64,000 bases of DNA from Variovorax sp. PBS-H4 (GTDB lineage Bacteria > Pseudomonadota > Gammaproteobacteria > Burkholderiales > Burkholderiaceae_C): assembly GCF_901827205.1 (NCBI RefSeq), contig NZ_LR594675.1, forward strand, positions 310,001-374,000, given 5' to 3'. Below the pieces are notes generated by a model, which saw nothing but the letters and a program-made list of their open reading frames with translations, made no database searches and was not told where the DNA came from. Positions 1 to 8,220 of this stretch are shown here, piece after piece (the first letter of the stretch is position 1; every line of letters starts with the position of its first letter). Both the position numbers and the translations under genes were made by a program.

Positions 1-141
1 TTGTTGTTGACCTTCAGCCCGATCATCGTGAAATGGCCGTTCGAGAAGCGCAGCGCCGGGTCGCGGGTGGTGGTGAAGGTGAACAGGCGGTCGGTCCAGT
101 GGTGGACGCTCAACACACGTTCTTCGCTGAAGGCACTCATA
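1..141 (-). CDS. fpr: Ferredoxin-NADP reductase, N-terminal part (runs off the window)
   Basis: The reverse strand from an ATG at 141 reads 47 residues beginning MSAFSEERVLSVHHWTDRLF and continuing to the window edge. The stretch RFSNGHFTMIGL resembles the start of the FAD-binding barrel of bacterial ferredoxin-NADP reductases. These enzymes exchange electrons between NADPH and ferredoxin or flavodoxin in the cytoplasm. The gene is divergent from the Fe-S reductase gene at 416, so it could supply that enzyme with electrons, but it may equally be a housekeeping copy. The FAD- and NADP-binding motifs lie outside the window, so the call rests on the N-terminus only. Confidence 0.75.
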
Positions 142-282
142 GGAATCAGGAATGGTTGTGGACGAAAAAACGCGCACGCACAAGGTGCGCGGTGACGCGG
201 AGCCGAACACCGTCAGTCTGCCGCAACCCTCCGATTGTCGGCGACACCTGAGAAAACACCATTGCAAGCATCGGGTCTGTTT

Positions 283-335
283 GCTACATTGACTTCATGT
301 AGTGATCGCCACATGAATTTGTAGTGAATGCTACA
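283..335. promoter_or_regulatory. Cluster of short inverted repeats, likely operator region
   Basis: The 274-bp gap between the divergent genes at 141 and 416 holds no gene. Around 283-335 it carries GCTACA (283-288), TGTAGT (298-303), TGTAGT (320-325) and GCTACA (330-335), forming two CTACA/TGTAG dyads. An overlapping perfect dyad is TTCATGT (294-300) with ACATGAA (311-317). Such repeated symmetry upstream of a catabolic operon suggests a regulator binding site. No regulator gene lies next to it in the window, and I see no convincing -35/-10 pair. Confidence 0.5.
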
Positions 336-415
336 CAAAGCGAAGTTCCAGCACAAGCGCCAGCCCGGCACATTTGTTGCACCCGCTGCCGCAACGATTT
401 CACGAGAAGCCCGCG

Positions 416-2023
416 ATGACCGAACACACCAAGACAGACGGATTGCCCGGCATGGACGTACCCGTGCTGCCCGAAGCCGGCGGCCGCGCACCCTTGCGCA
501 ACGAGCGCATGAGCACCGGAAAGGTCGAGTGCAACGCGTGCCCCGTGCTCTGCCAGATCTCCGAGGGGCGCACCGGCGCCTGCGACCGCTATGCCAACCG
601 CGAGGGCGTGCTGGTGCGGGTCGACCCGGTGCTGCTGCTGCGCCGCGAACTGGCCAGCGAGTCTCCGGCGCTGGTGCCTTTCGCGCGCCCCGCTGCCGAG
701 CCGGCCACCCCCGGCGCCGAGCCCGAATGGAGCGGAGATCTCCTTCACGCCGACGAGGTTTTCGTGACCGGCGTGGGCTCCTCCACCACCTACCCCGATT
801 ACAAGCCCGCGCCCTTCATCGTCGCTTCCAAGGCCCAGGGCGTCGACATGGTCACGGTGGTGACGGAAGGCATCTTCAGCTACTGCAGCTTCAAGGTGAA
901 GATCGACACCGACCGCTTCCTCGGTGCCGAGCAGGCCAACGTGCGCTATCGCGGCGAGGTGGTCGGCCACGTCACCACCGCCGAGTACGGCTCGCAGATG
1001 CTCTCGCTCGGCGGCGTGCACCACCTCACCGGCGGCAGCAAGAAGGAAGGCCGGATGACGGCCGAGCTGATGCAGCTGCTGGGCAACAAGAAGGCGGTGG
1101 AATGCGTGATCGACGGCGGCGCCGGCATGGTGATCCAGGCCGGTCGCGCGCCGATCGTCAACGGCGTCGAGGAGCAGCGCATGCGCGTGGGCTGCGGCTC
1201 GGCCGCGATCGGCATCTTCGCGCGCCAGCTCTTCGGCCAGGCGGACGAGGTGGTGGTGGTCGACGACCACATCACCGGCGTGCTCACCGAGCACCAGGCC
1301 GGGCGTTGCCTCGACATGCAGCCCTCGGGTATCCAGATGCGGGGGCGCAAGTCCACGCCGGGGCGCTACTTCCAGGTGGCCAATCCGGGCAACGGCTGGG
1401 GCGGCACCGACATCGACGACCCGCTCTCGATCATCGAGGGCTGGGAAGAGGGCGTCGCCAGGCCTGGCCTGCGTCTCTTGATGACGTCCACCACCGGCGA
1501 GCATGCGCAGTGGTACGTGCTCGACGACGAGCTCAGGCCCGTCGAGCAGCAGATGCCGGCCGAAGTGCGCCGCGTCGTCGAGCGCATCGGCGAGAACTGC
1601 GAGCCCTCGCTGTGCAGCGTGCTCTTTCTCGGCGGCGCGGGCGGGTCGTTGCGCGCGGGCGTGACCGAGAACCCCGTGCTGCTCACCCGTGCCATCAAGC
1701 GGGCGCTGGTCAACGTGACCTGTGGCGGCGCGCCGGCCTATGTGTGGCCGGGCGGCGGGATCACCGTGATGGCCGATGTGCTGCGCATGCCCGACAACAG
1801 CTTCGGCACCGTGCCGACGCCGGCCATCGTGGCGCCCATCGAGTTCAGCATGCGGCGCGAGGACTACGCCGCGCTCGGCGGCCACATGGAGCATGTGTTC
1901 TCGCTCGAGCAGGCGCTCGCCCGCGGCGCCTGGCAGAACGACGGCGCACCGCTCGCGCGCCAATGGCTTCGCATGGACGATGCCAACCCGTGGCCGCTCG
2001 GCCAGCCCCCGATGCTGGGTTGA
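416..2023 (+). CDS. 6-hydroxynicotinate reductase-like Fe-S protein
   Basis: A 535-residue protein without signal peptide. Near the N-terminus are cysteines at about 39, 42, 46 and 55 (C-x2-C-x3-C-x8-C), fit to hold a 4Fe-4S cluster, followed by a long glycine-rich body. I recognise it as like proteins annotated 6-hydroxynicotinate reductase, the ferredoxin-dependent enzyme of Eubacterium barkeri that reduces 6-hydroxynicotinate to 1,4,5,6-tetrahydro-6-oxonicotinate. A reductive nicotinate route is also known in Azorhizobium. The ATG at 416 is preferred over an upstream start at 374 because it follows GAGAAG. It opens a plus-strand operon with UPF0280, DUF1185, ABC-importer and molybdenum hydroxylase genes, which supports an N-heteroaromatic substrate. 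The exact substrate is inferred. Confidence 0.6.
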   Translation: MTEHTKTDGLPGMDVPVLPEAGGRAPLRNERMSTGKVECNACPVLCQISEGRTGACDRYANREGVLVRVDPVLLLRRELASESPALVPFARPAAEPATPGAEPEWSGDLLHADEVFVTGVGSSTTYPDYKPAPFIVASKAQGVDMVTVVTEGIFSYCSFKVKIDTDRFLGAEQANVRYRGEVVGHVTTAEYGSQMLSLGGVHHLTGGSKKEGRMTAELMQLLGNKKAVECVIDGGAGMVIQAGRAPIVNGVEEQRMRVGCGSAAIGIFARQLFGQADEVVVVDDHITGVLTEHQAGRCLDMQPSGIQMRGRKSTPGRYFQVANPGNGWGGTDIDDPLSIIEGWEEGVARPGLRLLMTSTTGEHAQWYVLDDELRPVEQQMPAEVRRVVERIGENCEPSLCSVLFLGGAGGSLRAGVTENPVLLTRAIKRALVNVTCGGAPAYVWPGGGITVMADVLRMPDNSFGTVPTPAIVAPIEFSMRREDYAALGGHMEHVFSLEQALARGAWQNDGAPLARQWLRMDDANPWPLGQPPMLG

Positions 2024-2035
2024 CCGGGGCCGCCG

Positions 2036-2956
2036 ATGAACGCCCAACGCAGCGCCCTCGAAGGAGGCCGCTGGCACTTCAATCATGGCCCGATCGACAT
2101 CGTGGCCGAGGCGCACGGCAACGAGGTCGAGGTTGCCGTCGCGCACGAGCTCGCGTGGCGGCGCTTCGGCACGGTGCTCGACGAACTCGTGGCCGAGCTG
2201 CGGCTGCTGCGCCAGCCCGTGGGCGAGGCGTGTGCACTGCAGGGTGTCATCGCACGCCGCATGTGGGCAGCTTGCGCACCCTTCCGCGCCGGCTTCATCA
2301 CGCCGATGGCCGCGGTGGCGGGCGCCGTCGCCCAGGAACTCGTGACGTGCTATCAGCGCGAAGGCATCGAGCGCGCCTGGATCAACAACGGCGGCGACAT
2401 CGCATTGCACCTTGCCCCGGGCCAGTCCGCGCGGGTCGGTCTGTTCGCCGACCTGGCGCGCTTCGATCTTCGCGAGCGCGGGCCGCTCACGACCGATGGG
2501 CAGTTCGAACTGCGCGCCGAGATGCCCGTGCGCGGCGTCGCCACCAGCGGCTGGCGCGGGCGCAGCTTTTCCCTGGGCATTGCCGACAGCGTGACCGTGC
2601 TCGCGGCGACGGCGGCCCAGGCCGATGCGGCCGCCACGGTGATCGCCAATGCGGTCGATGTGGAAGACGCGGGCATCCACCGTCGCCCGGCCAGCGAATG
2701 CAAGGACGACAGCGACCTCGGCGACATCCCGGTGACGGTGAATGTCGAGCCTCTCGCCCCCGCGCAGGTGCAGCGCGCACTGGCCGCGGGCGCAGAGCGC
2801 GCCGCAGATCTGCAGCGTGCCGGCCTGATCGGCTCCGCCATGCTCGTTTGCCAGGGGCAATGGCGGCTGGTGGAGCCCTTAAGCTTGCAGGCATCGGGCA
2901 CGTCTGCACTTGCGAATCTGCCGCAGGCTGCTGCACTTGGTTCAGTATTTGCTTAA
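2036..2956 (+). CDS. UPF0280 family protein
   Basis: A 306-residue protein starting 12 bp after the reductase gene. It has the UPF0280 pattern: an N-terminal half with FRAGFITPMAAVAGAVAQE (about residues 83-101), then NNGGDIALHL (about 118-127) and a C-terminal alternating hydrophobic region. UPF0280 is distantly related to ApbE, the FAD-dependent flavin transferase, but its reaction is unknown. There is no signal peptide or lipobox, so unlike ApbE it should be cytoplasmic. Its position between an Fe-S reductase and DUF1185 genes suggests maturation of, or partnership with, the reductase. That is inference only. Confidence 0.75.
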   Translation: MNAQRSALEGGRWHFNHGPIDIVAEAHGNEVEVAVAHELAWRRFGTVLDELVAELRLLRQPVGEACALQGVIARRMWAACAPFRAGFITPMAAVAGAVAQELVTCYQREGIERAWINNGGDIALHLAPGQSARVGLFADLARFDLRERGPLTTDGQFELRAEMPVRGVATSGWRGRSFSLGIADSVTVLAATAAQADAAATVIANAVDVEDAGIHRRPASECKDDSDLGDIPVTVNVEPLAPAQVQRALAAGAERAADLQRAGLIGSAMLVCQGQWRLVEPLSLQASGTSALANLPQAAALGSVFA

Positions 2957-2977
2957 CGAAAAGCAGGACTTGTTTTC

Positions 2978-3622
2978 ATGATCGATATCCGCCGTGTCTT
3001 CACCCAGGTCGAGCACATACACCACGAATTCGGCCCGCGCGCCCCGACGCCGCTGGTGCGCGGTGCCATCGCCGCGGTGCTGACCAATCCCTTTGCCGGC
3101 CGCTACGAACCGGACATCCTGCCGATGATGGCCCTGCTGGACCCGGTGGGTGTCGATATGGCGCATCGCCTGCACCGCGCCATGGACGTGCCGATCGATC
3201 GCATCGCGACCTACGGCAAGGGTGCGATCGTGGGCGCCGCCGGTGAACTCGAGCATGGGGCGCTGTGGCATGTGCCGGGCGGCTACGCCATGCGCGAGCT
3301 GCTGGGCTGGAAGGGCGATCGCGCCGCCTACACCGCCGGCACCGTCGACGAGAACAAGACCGGGCAGCCCGGCAACGCGCTGTCGATCGTGCCTTCGACC
3401 AAGAAGGTCGGGCCGCCCGGCGCGGCGCTCGACGTGCCGCTCACCAACATCAATGCCAGCTATGTGCGTGGCCAGTTCGACGCGATCGAGGTCCGCGTGC
3501 CGGGTGCGCCGGCGGCCGACGAGATCGTCTTCATCCTCGCGATGAGCACCGGCTACCGCGTGCACGACCGTGTCGGCGGCTTGCGCGCCGAGAACATCGC
3601 CAAGTGGGATGGCCTGCGCTGA
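2978..3622 (+). CDS. DUF1185/AA_synth family protein, copy 1
   Basis: A 214-residue protein of the family named amino acid synthesis (AA_synth, DUF1185), whose biochemical function is not established. Seen motifs include NPFAGRYEPDILP (about residues 36-48), TYGKGAIVGAAGELEHG (about 75-91), the lysine-containing VPSTKKVGPPG (about 135-145) and DVPLTNINASYVRGQFD. The gene at 3669 encodes a shorter paralogue with the same motifs in the same order, so the two may form a heteromer. No signal peptide or membrane segment is visible. Membership in the operon with the reductase and importer suggests a step after ring reduction or opening, which is inference. Confidence 0.75.
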   Translation: MIDIRRVFTQVEHIHHEFGPRAPTPLVRGAIAAVLTNPFAGRYEPDILPMMALLDPVGVDMAHRLHRAMDVPIDRIATYGKGAIVGAAGELEHGALWHVPGGYAMRELLGWKGDRAAYTAGTVDENKTGQPGNALSIVPSTKKVGPPGAALDVPLTNINASYVRGQFDAIEVRVPGAPAADEIVFILAMSTGYRVHDRVGGLRAENIAKWDGLR

Positions 3623-3668
3623 GGCCGCGACACCCTTCACTCAGAGAGACAAGGACAAGGAAAGAACC

Positions 3669-4253
3669 ATGAGCGCCAACATCCGCAAGCTCGTCGTGCA
3701 GATCGACGAAACCCGCAAGGAAATGGGCAAGACGATCGACCCGCCGACGCGCCGCGCCGTCGCCATCGCGGTCATCAAGAACCCCTACGCCGGCCGCTAC
3801 AGCGAATCGCTGGATGAGCTGATTGCCATCGGCGAGGAGCTCGGCGCCCTGCTGGGCCAGAAAGCCGTCAAGGCGCTGGGCATCGAGCCCAGCCAGGCCC
3901 AGAGCTACGGCAAGGCCGCGATCGTTGGCGAAAGCGGCGAGCTCGAGCATGCAGCGGCGATCCTGCACCCCAAGCTCGGCGCGCCGTTGCGCGTGGCGGT
4001 CGAGAAGGGCGCGGCCCTGGTGCCTTCGGCCAAGAAGCGCGGCACGCTCGGCACCCCCATCGACGTGCCGCTCGGCCACAAGGACGCCGCCTTCGTGCGC
4101 AGCCATTTCGACGCCGTCGAGGCACGCGTGTCCGATGCCCCGCGCGCCAATGAGATCGTGGTCGCCGTCGCCGTGACCGACAGCGGACGCCCGCTGCCGC
4201 GCGTCGGCGGGCTGCAGGTCTCCGAGATCAAGGGCGAAGACGGACTCCGCTGA
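3669..4253 (+). CDS. DUF1185/AA_synth family protein, copy 2
   Basis: A 194-residue protein paralogous to the preceding gene product. Shared motifs are NPYAGRYSESLDELI, SYGKAAIVGESGELEHAA, VPSAKKRGTLG and VPLGHKDAAFVRSHFDAVEA. It lacks about 20 residues of the central region present in copy 1. The ATG at 3669 is chosen because it follows a purine-rich AAGGAAAGAACC; an upstream in-frame start at 3570 would overlap copy 1. The function of the family is unknown. The tandem arrangement and conserved Lys-Lys motif suggest two related subunits of one enzyme. Confidence 0.75.
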   Translation: MSANIRKLVVQIDETRKEMGKTIDPPTRRAVAIAVIKNPYAGRYSESLDELIAIGEELGALLGQKAVKALGIEPSQAQSYGKAAIVGESGELEHAAAILHPKLGAPLRVAVEKGAALVPSAKKRGTLGTPIDVPLGHKDAAFVRSHFDAVEARVSDAPRANEIVVAVAVTDSGRPLPRVGGLQVSEIKGEDGLR

Positions 4254-4305
4254 GCCTCACTGCCACCTGTCGACATTCATCAACCATTCCAACGAGGAGT
4301 TCACC

Positions 4306-5517
4306 ATGGCCATGCGTTTCGCCTTCAGCGCGGTGTCGATCGCCGCTCTCACCTTCGCACTGATTCCCGCCGCGCAAGCGCAGGGCGTGATCAAGATCGG
4401 CGAAATCAACAGCTACAAGGCCCAGCCCGCCTTCCTCGAGCCCTACAAGAAGGGCATGGAGCTGGCGGTCGACGAGATCAACGCCGCGGGGGGCGTGAAC
4501 GGCAAGAAGATCGAGCTCGTCAGCCGTGACGACAACGCCAACCCCGGCGACGCAGTGCGCGTGGCCGAGGAGCTGGTCTCGCGCGAGAAGGTCGACATGC
4601 TCGCAGGCACCTTCCTGTCGAACACCGGCCTGGCGGTCACCGACTTCGCCAAGCAGAAGAAGTTCTTCTTCCTGGCCGGTGAGCCGCTCACCGACAAGAT
4701 CACCTGGCAGGGCGGCAACCAGTACACCTTCCGCCTGCGTCCCGGCACCTACATGCAGGCTGCGATGCTGGTGCCCGAGGCGGCCAAGCTCAAGAAGAAG
4801 CGCTGGGCCCTGGTCTACCCCAACTACGAGTATGGCCAGTCGGCGGTGGCGGCCTTCAAGAACCTGCTGAAGGCTGCGCAGCCCGACGTGGAATTCGTGG
4901 CCGAGCAGGCGACGCCCCTCGGCAAGGTCGATGCCGGCAGCGTCGTGCAGGCCCTGGCAGACGCCAAGCCTGATGCCATCTTCAACGTGCTCTTCGCCGC
5001 CGACCTCTCGAAGTTCGTGCGCGAGGGCAACACCCGCGGCCTGTTCAAGGACCGTGAGGTCGTCAGTGTGCTGACCGGCGAGCCGGAGTACATGGATCCG
5101 CTGAAGGACGAGGCCCCCAATGGGTGGATCGTGACCGGCTATCCGTGGTACGGCATCAACACGCCCGAGCACAAGAAGTTCGAGCAGGCCTACCAGGCCA
5201 AGTTCAAGGACTACCCGCGCCTGGGCTCGGTGGTGGGCTACAGCATGATCAAGTCGGCCGCCGCGGGCATTGCCAAGGCCAAGAGCACCGACACCGACAA
5301 GCTGGTCGCGGCCTTCAAGGGGCTGCAGGTCGACACGCCCTTCGGCAAGATCAGCTACCGCCCGGAAGACCACCAGTCGACCATGGGCGCTTTCGTGGGC
5401 CGCACCAAGAACGAGGGCGGCAAGGGCGTGATGGTCAACTACGTGTACCTCGACGGTGCCGACGCCAAGTACCAGCCTCCCGCGGAAGAGCTGAAGAAGT
5501 CCCGCGCCAACGACTGA
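4306..5517 (+). CDS. Branched-chain-type ABC transporter substrate-binding protein
   Basis: A 403-residue periplasmic binding protein of the LivK/Peripla_BP_6 family. Residues 1-24 form a classic signal peptide ending AAQAQ, and the mature protein starts GVIKIGEINSYKAQPAFLEP. Family hallmarks include ELAVDEINAAGGVNGKKIEL and a type I two-lobe fold pattern with GYPWYGINTPEHKKFEQAY in the second half. The start at 4306 follows AACGAGGAG. It is directly followed by permease and ATPase genes and so supplies the receptor of that importer. LivK homologues often bind aromatic or heterocyclic acids. Here the neighbours point to a nicotinate-like ligand rather than an amino acid. Confidence 0.9.
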   Translation: MAMRFAFSAVSIAALTFALIPAAQAQGVIKIGEINSYKAQPAFLEPYKKGMELAVDEINAAGGVNGKKIELVSRDDNANPGDAVRVAEELVSREKVDMLAGTFLSNTGLAVTDFAKQKKFFFLAGEPLTDKITWQGGNQYTFRLRPGTYMQAAMLVPEAAKLKKKRWALVYPNYEYGQSAVAAFKNLLKAAQPDVEFVAEQATPLGKVDAGSVVQALADAKPDAIFNVLFAADLSKFVREGNTRGLFKDREVVSVLTGEPEYMDPLKDEAPNGWIVTGYPWYGINTPEHKKFEQAYQAKFKDYPRLGSVVGYSMIKSAAAGIAKAKSTDTDKLVAAFKGLQVDTPFGKISYRPEDHQSTMGAFVGRTKNEGGKGVMVNYVYLDGADAKYQPPAEELKKSRAND

Positions 5518-5534
5518 GCCGAGGCGAACGCGTC

Positions 5535-7451
5535 ATGAGCTTTTCAGGTTTCATCGTCCAACTGCTCAACGGACTGGCGAGCGCGTCCTCGCTGTTCCTC
5601 GTCGCGGCGGGGTTGTCGCTGATCTTCGGCGTCACGCGGATCGTGAATTTCGCGCATGGCTCGTTCTTCATGGTGGGCATCTACATTGCCTACTCGCTGG
5701 TCGATCGGCTGGGCACGGGCTTCGGCTTCTGGCCGTCGCTGGTGCTGGCGGCGCTCGCCGTCGGCGTGCTCGGTGCGCTGATCGAGGTGGTGCTGCTGCG
5801 CCGCATCTACAAGGCGCCCGAGCTGTTCCAGCTGCTGGCCACCTTCGCGCTGGTGCTGGTGATCAAGGACGCGGTGCTGTGGCTCTGGGGGCCCGACGAA
5901 CTGCTGGGCCCGCGTGCGCCCGGACTCTCCGGCTCGGTGACTCTCCTCGGGCGCCAGTTCCCGTCCTATGACCTGTTCCTGATCGTGGTCGGCCCGGTGG
6001 TGCTGGGCCTGGTGTGGATGCTGCTCACGCGCACCCGCTTCGGCACCCTGGTGCGGGCCGCCACGCAAGACCGCGAGATGGTCAGCGCGCTGGGCGTCAA
6101 CCAGGCGTGGCTGTTCACGGCCGTGTTCGCGCTCGGCGCGCTGCTCGCGGGCCTCGGCGGCGCGCTGCAGCTGCCGCGCGAGCCCGCCACGCTGGAGATG
6201 GACCTCAACACCATCGGCGCGGCCTTCGTGGTGGTGGTGGTAGGCGGCATGGGCTCGATCCCCGGCGCCTACGCCGCCGCGCTGCTGATCGCGGAGATCA
6301 AGGCGATCTGCATCTGGCTGGGCGTGGTCGATGTCTTCGGTATCAGCGTGTCCTTCTCCAAGCTCACGCTGGTGGTGGACTTTCTGGTGATGGCTGTGGT
6401 GCTGGTGTGGCGCCCCTGGGGCCTGTTCGGCCGCCCGCAGGCGCCCAGCCGGTACGTGGGCATGCAGGAGGAGCCATTGCGCCGCCCCAGCCGGGCCTAC
6501 CTGATAGCCGCCGCCGTCTTCGGACTGGTGCTGGCGGCATTGCCGGTCTTCACGGCCGACTCGCCCTACACGATGGTGCTGATGATCGACCTGATGATCG
6601 CCGCGCTCTTCGCCACCAGCCTGCACTTCATCATGGGGCCGGCCGGCATGCACTCTTTCGGCCATGCGGCCTACTTCGGGCTCGGGGCCTATGGCGCCGC
6701 GCTGCTGGTGCGGGCGAGCGGCATGCCGATGGAGCTGGCGCTCGTCGTGGCGCCCTTGGTCGCGGCGGCCGGCGCCTTCGTCTACGGCTGGTTCGCGGTG
6801 CGGCTGTCGGGCGTGTACCTGGCGATGCTGACGCTGGCCTTCGCGCAGATCACCTGGGCCATCACTTACCAGTGGGACAGCTTCACTGGCGGGAGCAACG
6901 GCCTCACCGGCGTGTGGCCTGCGGCGTGGTTGTCGGACAAGCGTGTGTACTACTGGCTCACGCTCGCGCTGGTCGCGCTGGGCGTGCTGTGGCTGCGCCG
7001 CGTGCTGTTCTCGCCCTTCGGCTATGCGCTGCGCGCGGGCCGTGACTCCGCGCTGCGGGCGGACGCGATCGGTATCGACGTCAAGCGCATGCAGTGGGCG
7101 GCCTTCGTCATCGCAGGCGCGGCGGCAGGGCTGGCGGGGGCACTCTATGCGTTCTCCAAAGGCAGCATCTCGCCGGAGTCGCTGAGCGTGGGCAAGTCGG
7201 TGGATGGACTGGTGATGGTGCTGCTGGGTGGCATCCAGACGCTGGCGGGGCCGGTCGTGGGGGCTGTTACCTTCACCTGGCTGCACGACACGGTGGCGCG
7301 CAATACCGATTACTGGCGGGCGATGCTGGGGGGGATCATTCTTTTGTTGGTGCTGCTGTTCCCGCAGGGGATTGCGGGGTTTGCGAAGCAGCTCTTCGAT
7401 CGGAAGCGGCGGGAGAAGGATGCGGGCGAGTTGAAGGAGGTGAAGGCGTGA
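5535..7451 (+). CDS. Fused LivH-LivM branched-chain-type ABC permease
   Basis: One 638-residue polypeptide contains both inner-membrane permease units that are usually separate. Residues 1-300 match LivH (LIFGVTRIVNFAHGSFFMVG near the start, VVVVVGGMGSIPGAYAAALL near 235). Residues about 315-620 match LivM (AGMHSFGHAAYFGLGAYGAA, then GGSNGLTGV and VMVLLGGIQTLAGPVVGA). The joint falls around RPQAPSRYVGMQEEPLRRPS. The gene begins 17 bp after the receptor gene. The matching ATPase genes follow only after a 769-bp gap filled by an inverted-repeat element. Fused LivHM permeases occur in other proteobacteria, so this is likely a genuine fusion and not a sequencing artefact. Confidence 0.9.
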   Translation: MSFSGFIVQLLNGLASASSLFLVAAGLSLIFGVTRIVNFAHGSFFMVGIYIAYSLVDRLGTGFGFWPSLVLAALAVGVLGALIEVVLLRRIYKAPELFQLLATFALVLVIKDAVLWLWGPDELLGPRAPGLSGSVTLLGRQFPSYDLFLIVVGPVVLGLVWMLLTRTRFGTLVRAATQDREMVSALGVNQAWLFTAVFALGALLAGLGGALQLPREPATLEMDLNTIGAAFVVVVVGGMGSIPGAYAAALLIAEIKAICIWLGVVDVFGISVSFSKLTLVVDFLVMAVVLVWRPWGLFGRPQAPSRYVGMQEEPLRRPSRAYLIAAAVFGLVLAALPVFTADSPYTMVLMIDLMIAALFATSLHFIMGPAGMHSFGHAAYFGLGAYGAALLVRASGMPMELALVVAPLVAAAGAFVYGWFAVRLSGVYLAMLTLAFAQITWAITYQWDSFTGGSNGLTGVWPAAWLSDKRVYYWLTLALVALGVLWLRRVLFSPFGYALRAGRDSALRADAIGIDVKRMQWAAFVIAGAAAGLAGALYAFSKGSISPESLSVGKSVDGLVMVLLGGIQTLAGPVVGAVTFTWLHDTVARNTDYWRAMLGGIILLLVLLFPQGIAGFAKQLFDRKRREKDAGELKEVKA

Positions 7452-7459
7452 GCACTGTC

Positions 7460-8195
7460 TTGCTCCCTCTACCTTGGGGTGAGGGCACCGGGCCTTTGAT
7501 TCGTCCATTGACTTCGATGGGTACGTTGCGCTTGGTTGAAGGTTGGAGCCGGGATGTCGTCCCGGCAGCCGAGTTACTTTCTTTTGCTTCGCCAAAAGAA
7601 AGTAACCAAAGAAAAGGCGACCCCACTGCGCGTGTCCCTGATCCGCGAAAAGCTGCGCTCCTCGGCACGCGCAGAGGGGATAGGAACGGGCCATTGCTTC
7701 GCTCGGCCACCAACGGCCTCGCTGCGCGAGGCCTGGAACAGGGGCGTGCGTGTGCGCTCGCACGTGAGCACGAGCATGGACATGTCCATGTACATGCGCG
7801 TATGCGCGAGTGCCAGCGTGAGCGAGGACCAAGGTCTCACGCCAAGTTGCAAACCACAGAAGGACGCGCCTGCGGCGCGTTGAAGTTCAATCCCCTCTGG
7901 CCGCGCCGAGGAGCGGAGCTTTTCGCGGATCAGGGCCGCGCGTGTTTGAGCGAAGCGAGTTTGCGCGGACCCCGCGAAAAGCGAGCACCGCAGGTTGCCC
8001 GTAGCGAAGCGGAGGGTCGCGGCCAGCGGGGTCGCCTTTTCTTTGGTTACTTTCTTTTGGCGAAGCAAAAGAAAGTGACTCGGCTGCCGGGACGACGCCC
8101 CGGCTCCGGGCTCAAAACCACGGCAAGGTACGAATCGAAGGCCCCGTGCCCTCACCCCAGCCCTCTCCCGGAGGGAGAGGGAGCAAGACCCGCGG
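7460..8195. repeat. Nested inverted-repeat element (about 735 bp) splitting the liv operon
   Basis: The 769-bp gap between livHM and livG holds no credible gene. Its main arms, 7546-7624 and 8028-8106, are inverted copies matching at 76 of 79 positions by eye. Inside each is a hairpin (ACTTTCTTTTG / CAAAAGAAAGT on the left). An inner pair of arms (about 7636-7682 and 7890-7935) and an outer pair (about 7460-7506 and 8129-8190) continue the symmetry around a core near 7690-7885. The right end has a 9-bp stem hairpin CCCTCTCCC-gga-GGGAGAGGG (8161-8181) and three short tandem GAGCAAGA copies up to the livG start. It looks like a non-coding foldback or REP-composite element. Confidence 0.85.
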
Positions 8196-8220
8196 GAGCA
8201 AGACCCGAGAGAGCAAGAGC

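Noticed and set aside
284..2860. An 858-codon open frame on the minus strand opposite the reductase and UPF0280 genes
   Set aside because: It is the antisense of two well-supported genes in high-GC DNA and is rich in His, Arg and Ala with no recognisable motif.
5544..7832. A 762-codon minus-strand frame over the LivHM gene
   Set aside because: It mirrors codon bias of the real permease; composition is dominated by His/Gln/Arg and it has no membrane or domain pattern.
7536..8155. Several frames of 115-376 codons in the livHM-livG gap, on both strands
   Set aside because: They are translations of the inverted repeat itself; the same KKVTKEKATP-type peptides appear from both arms.
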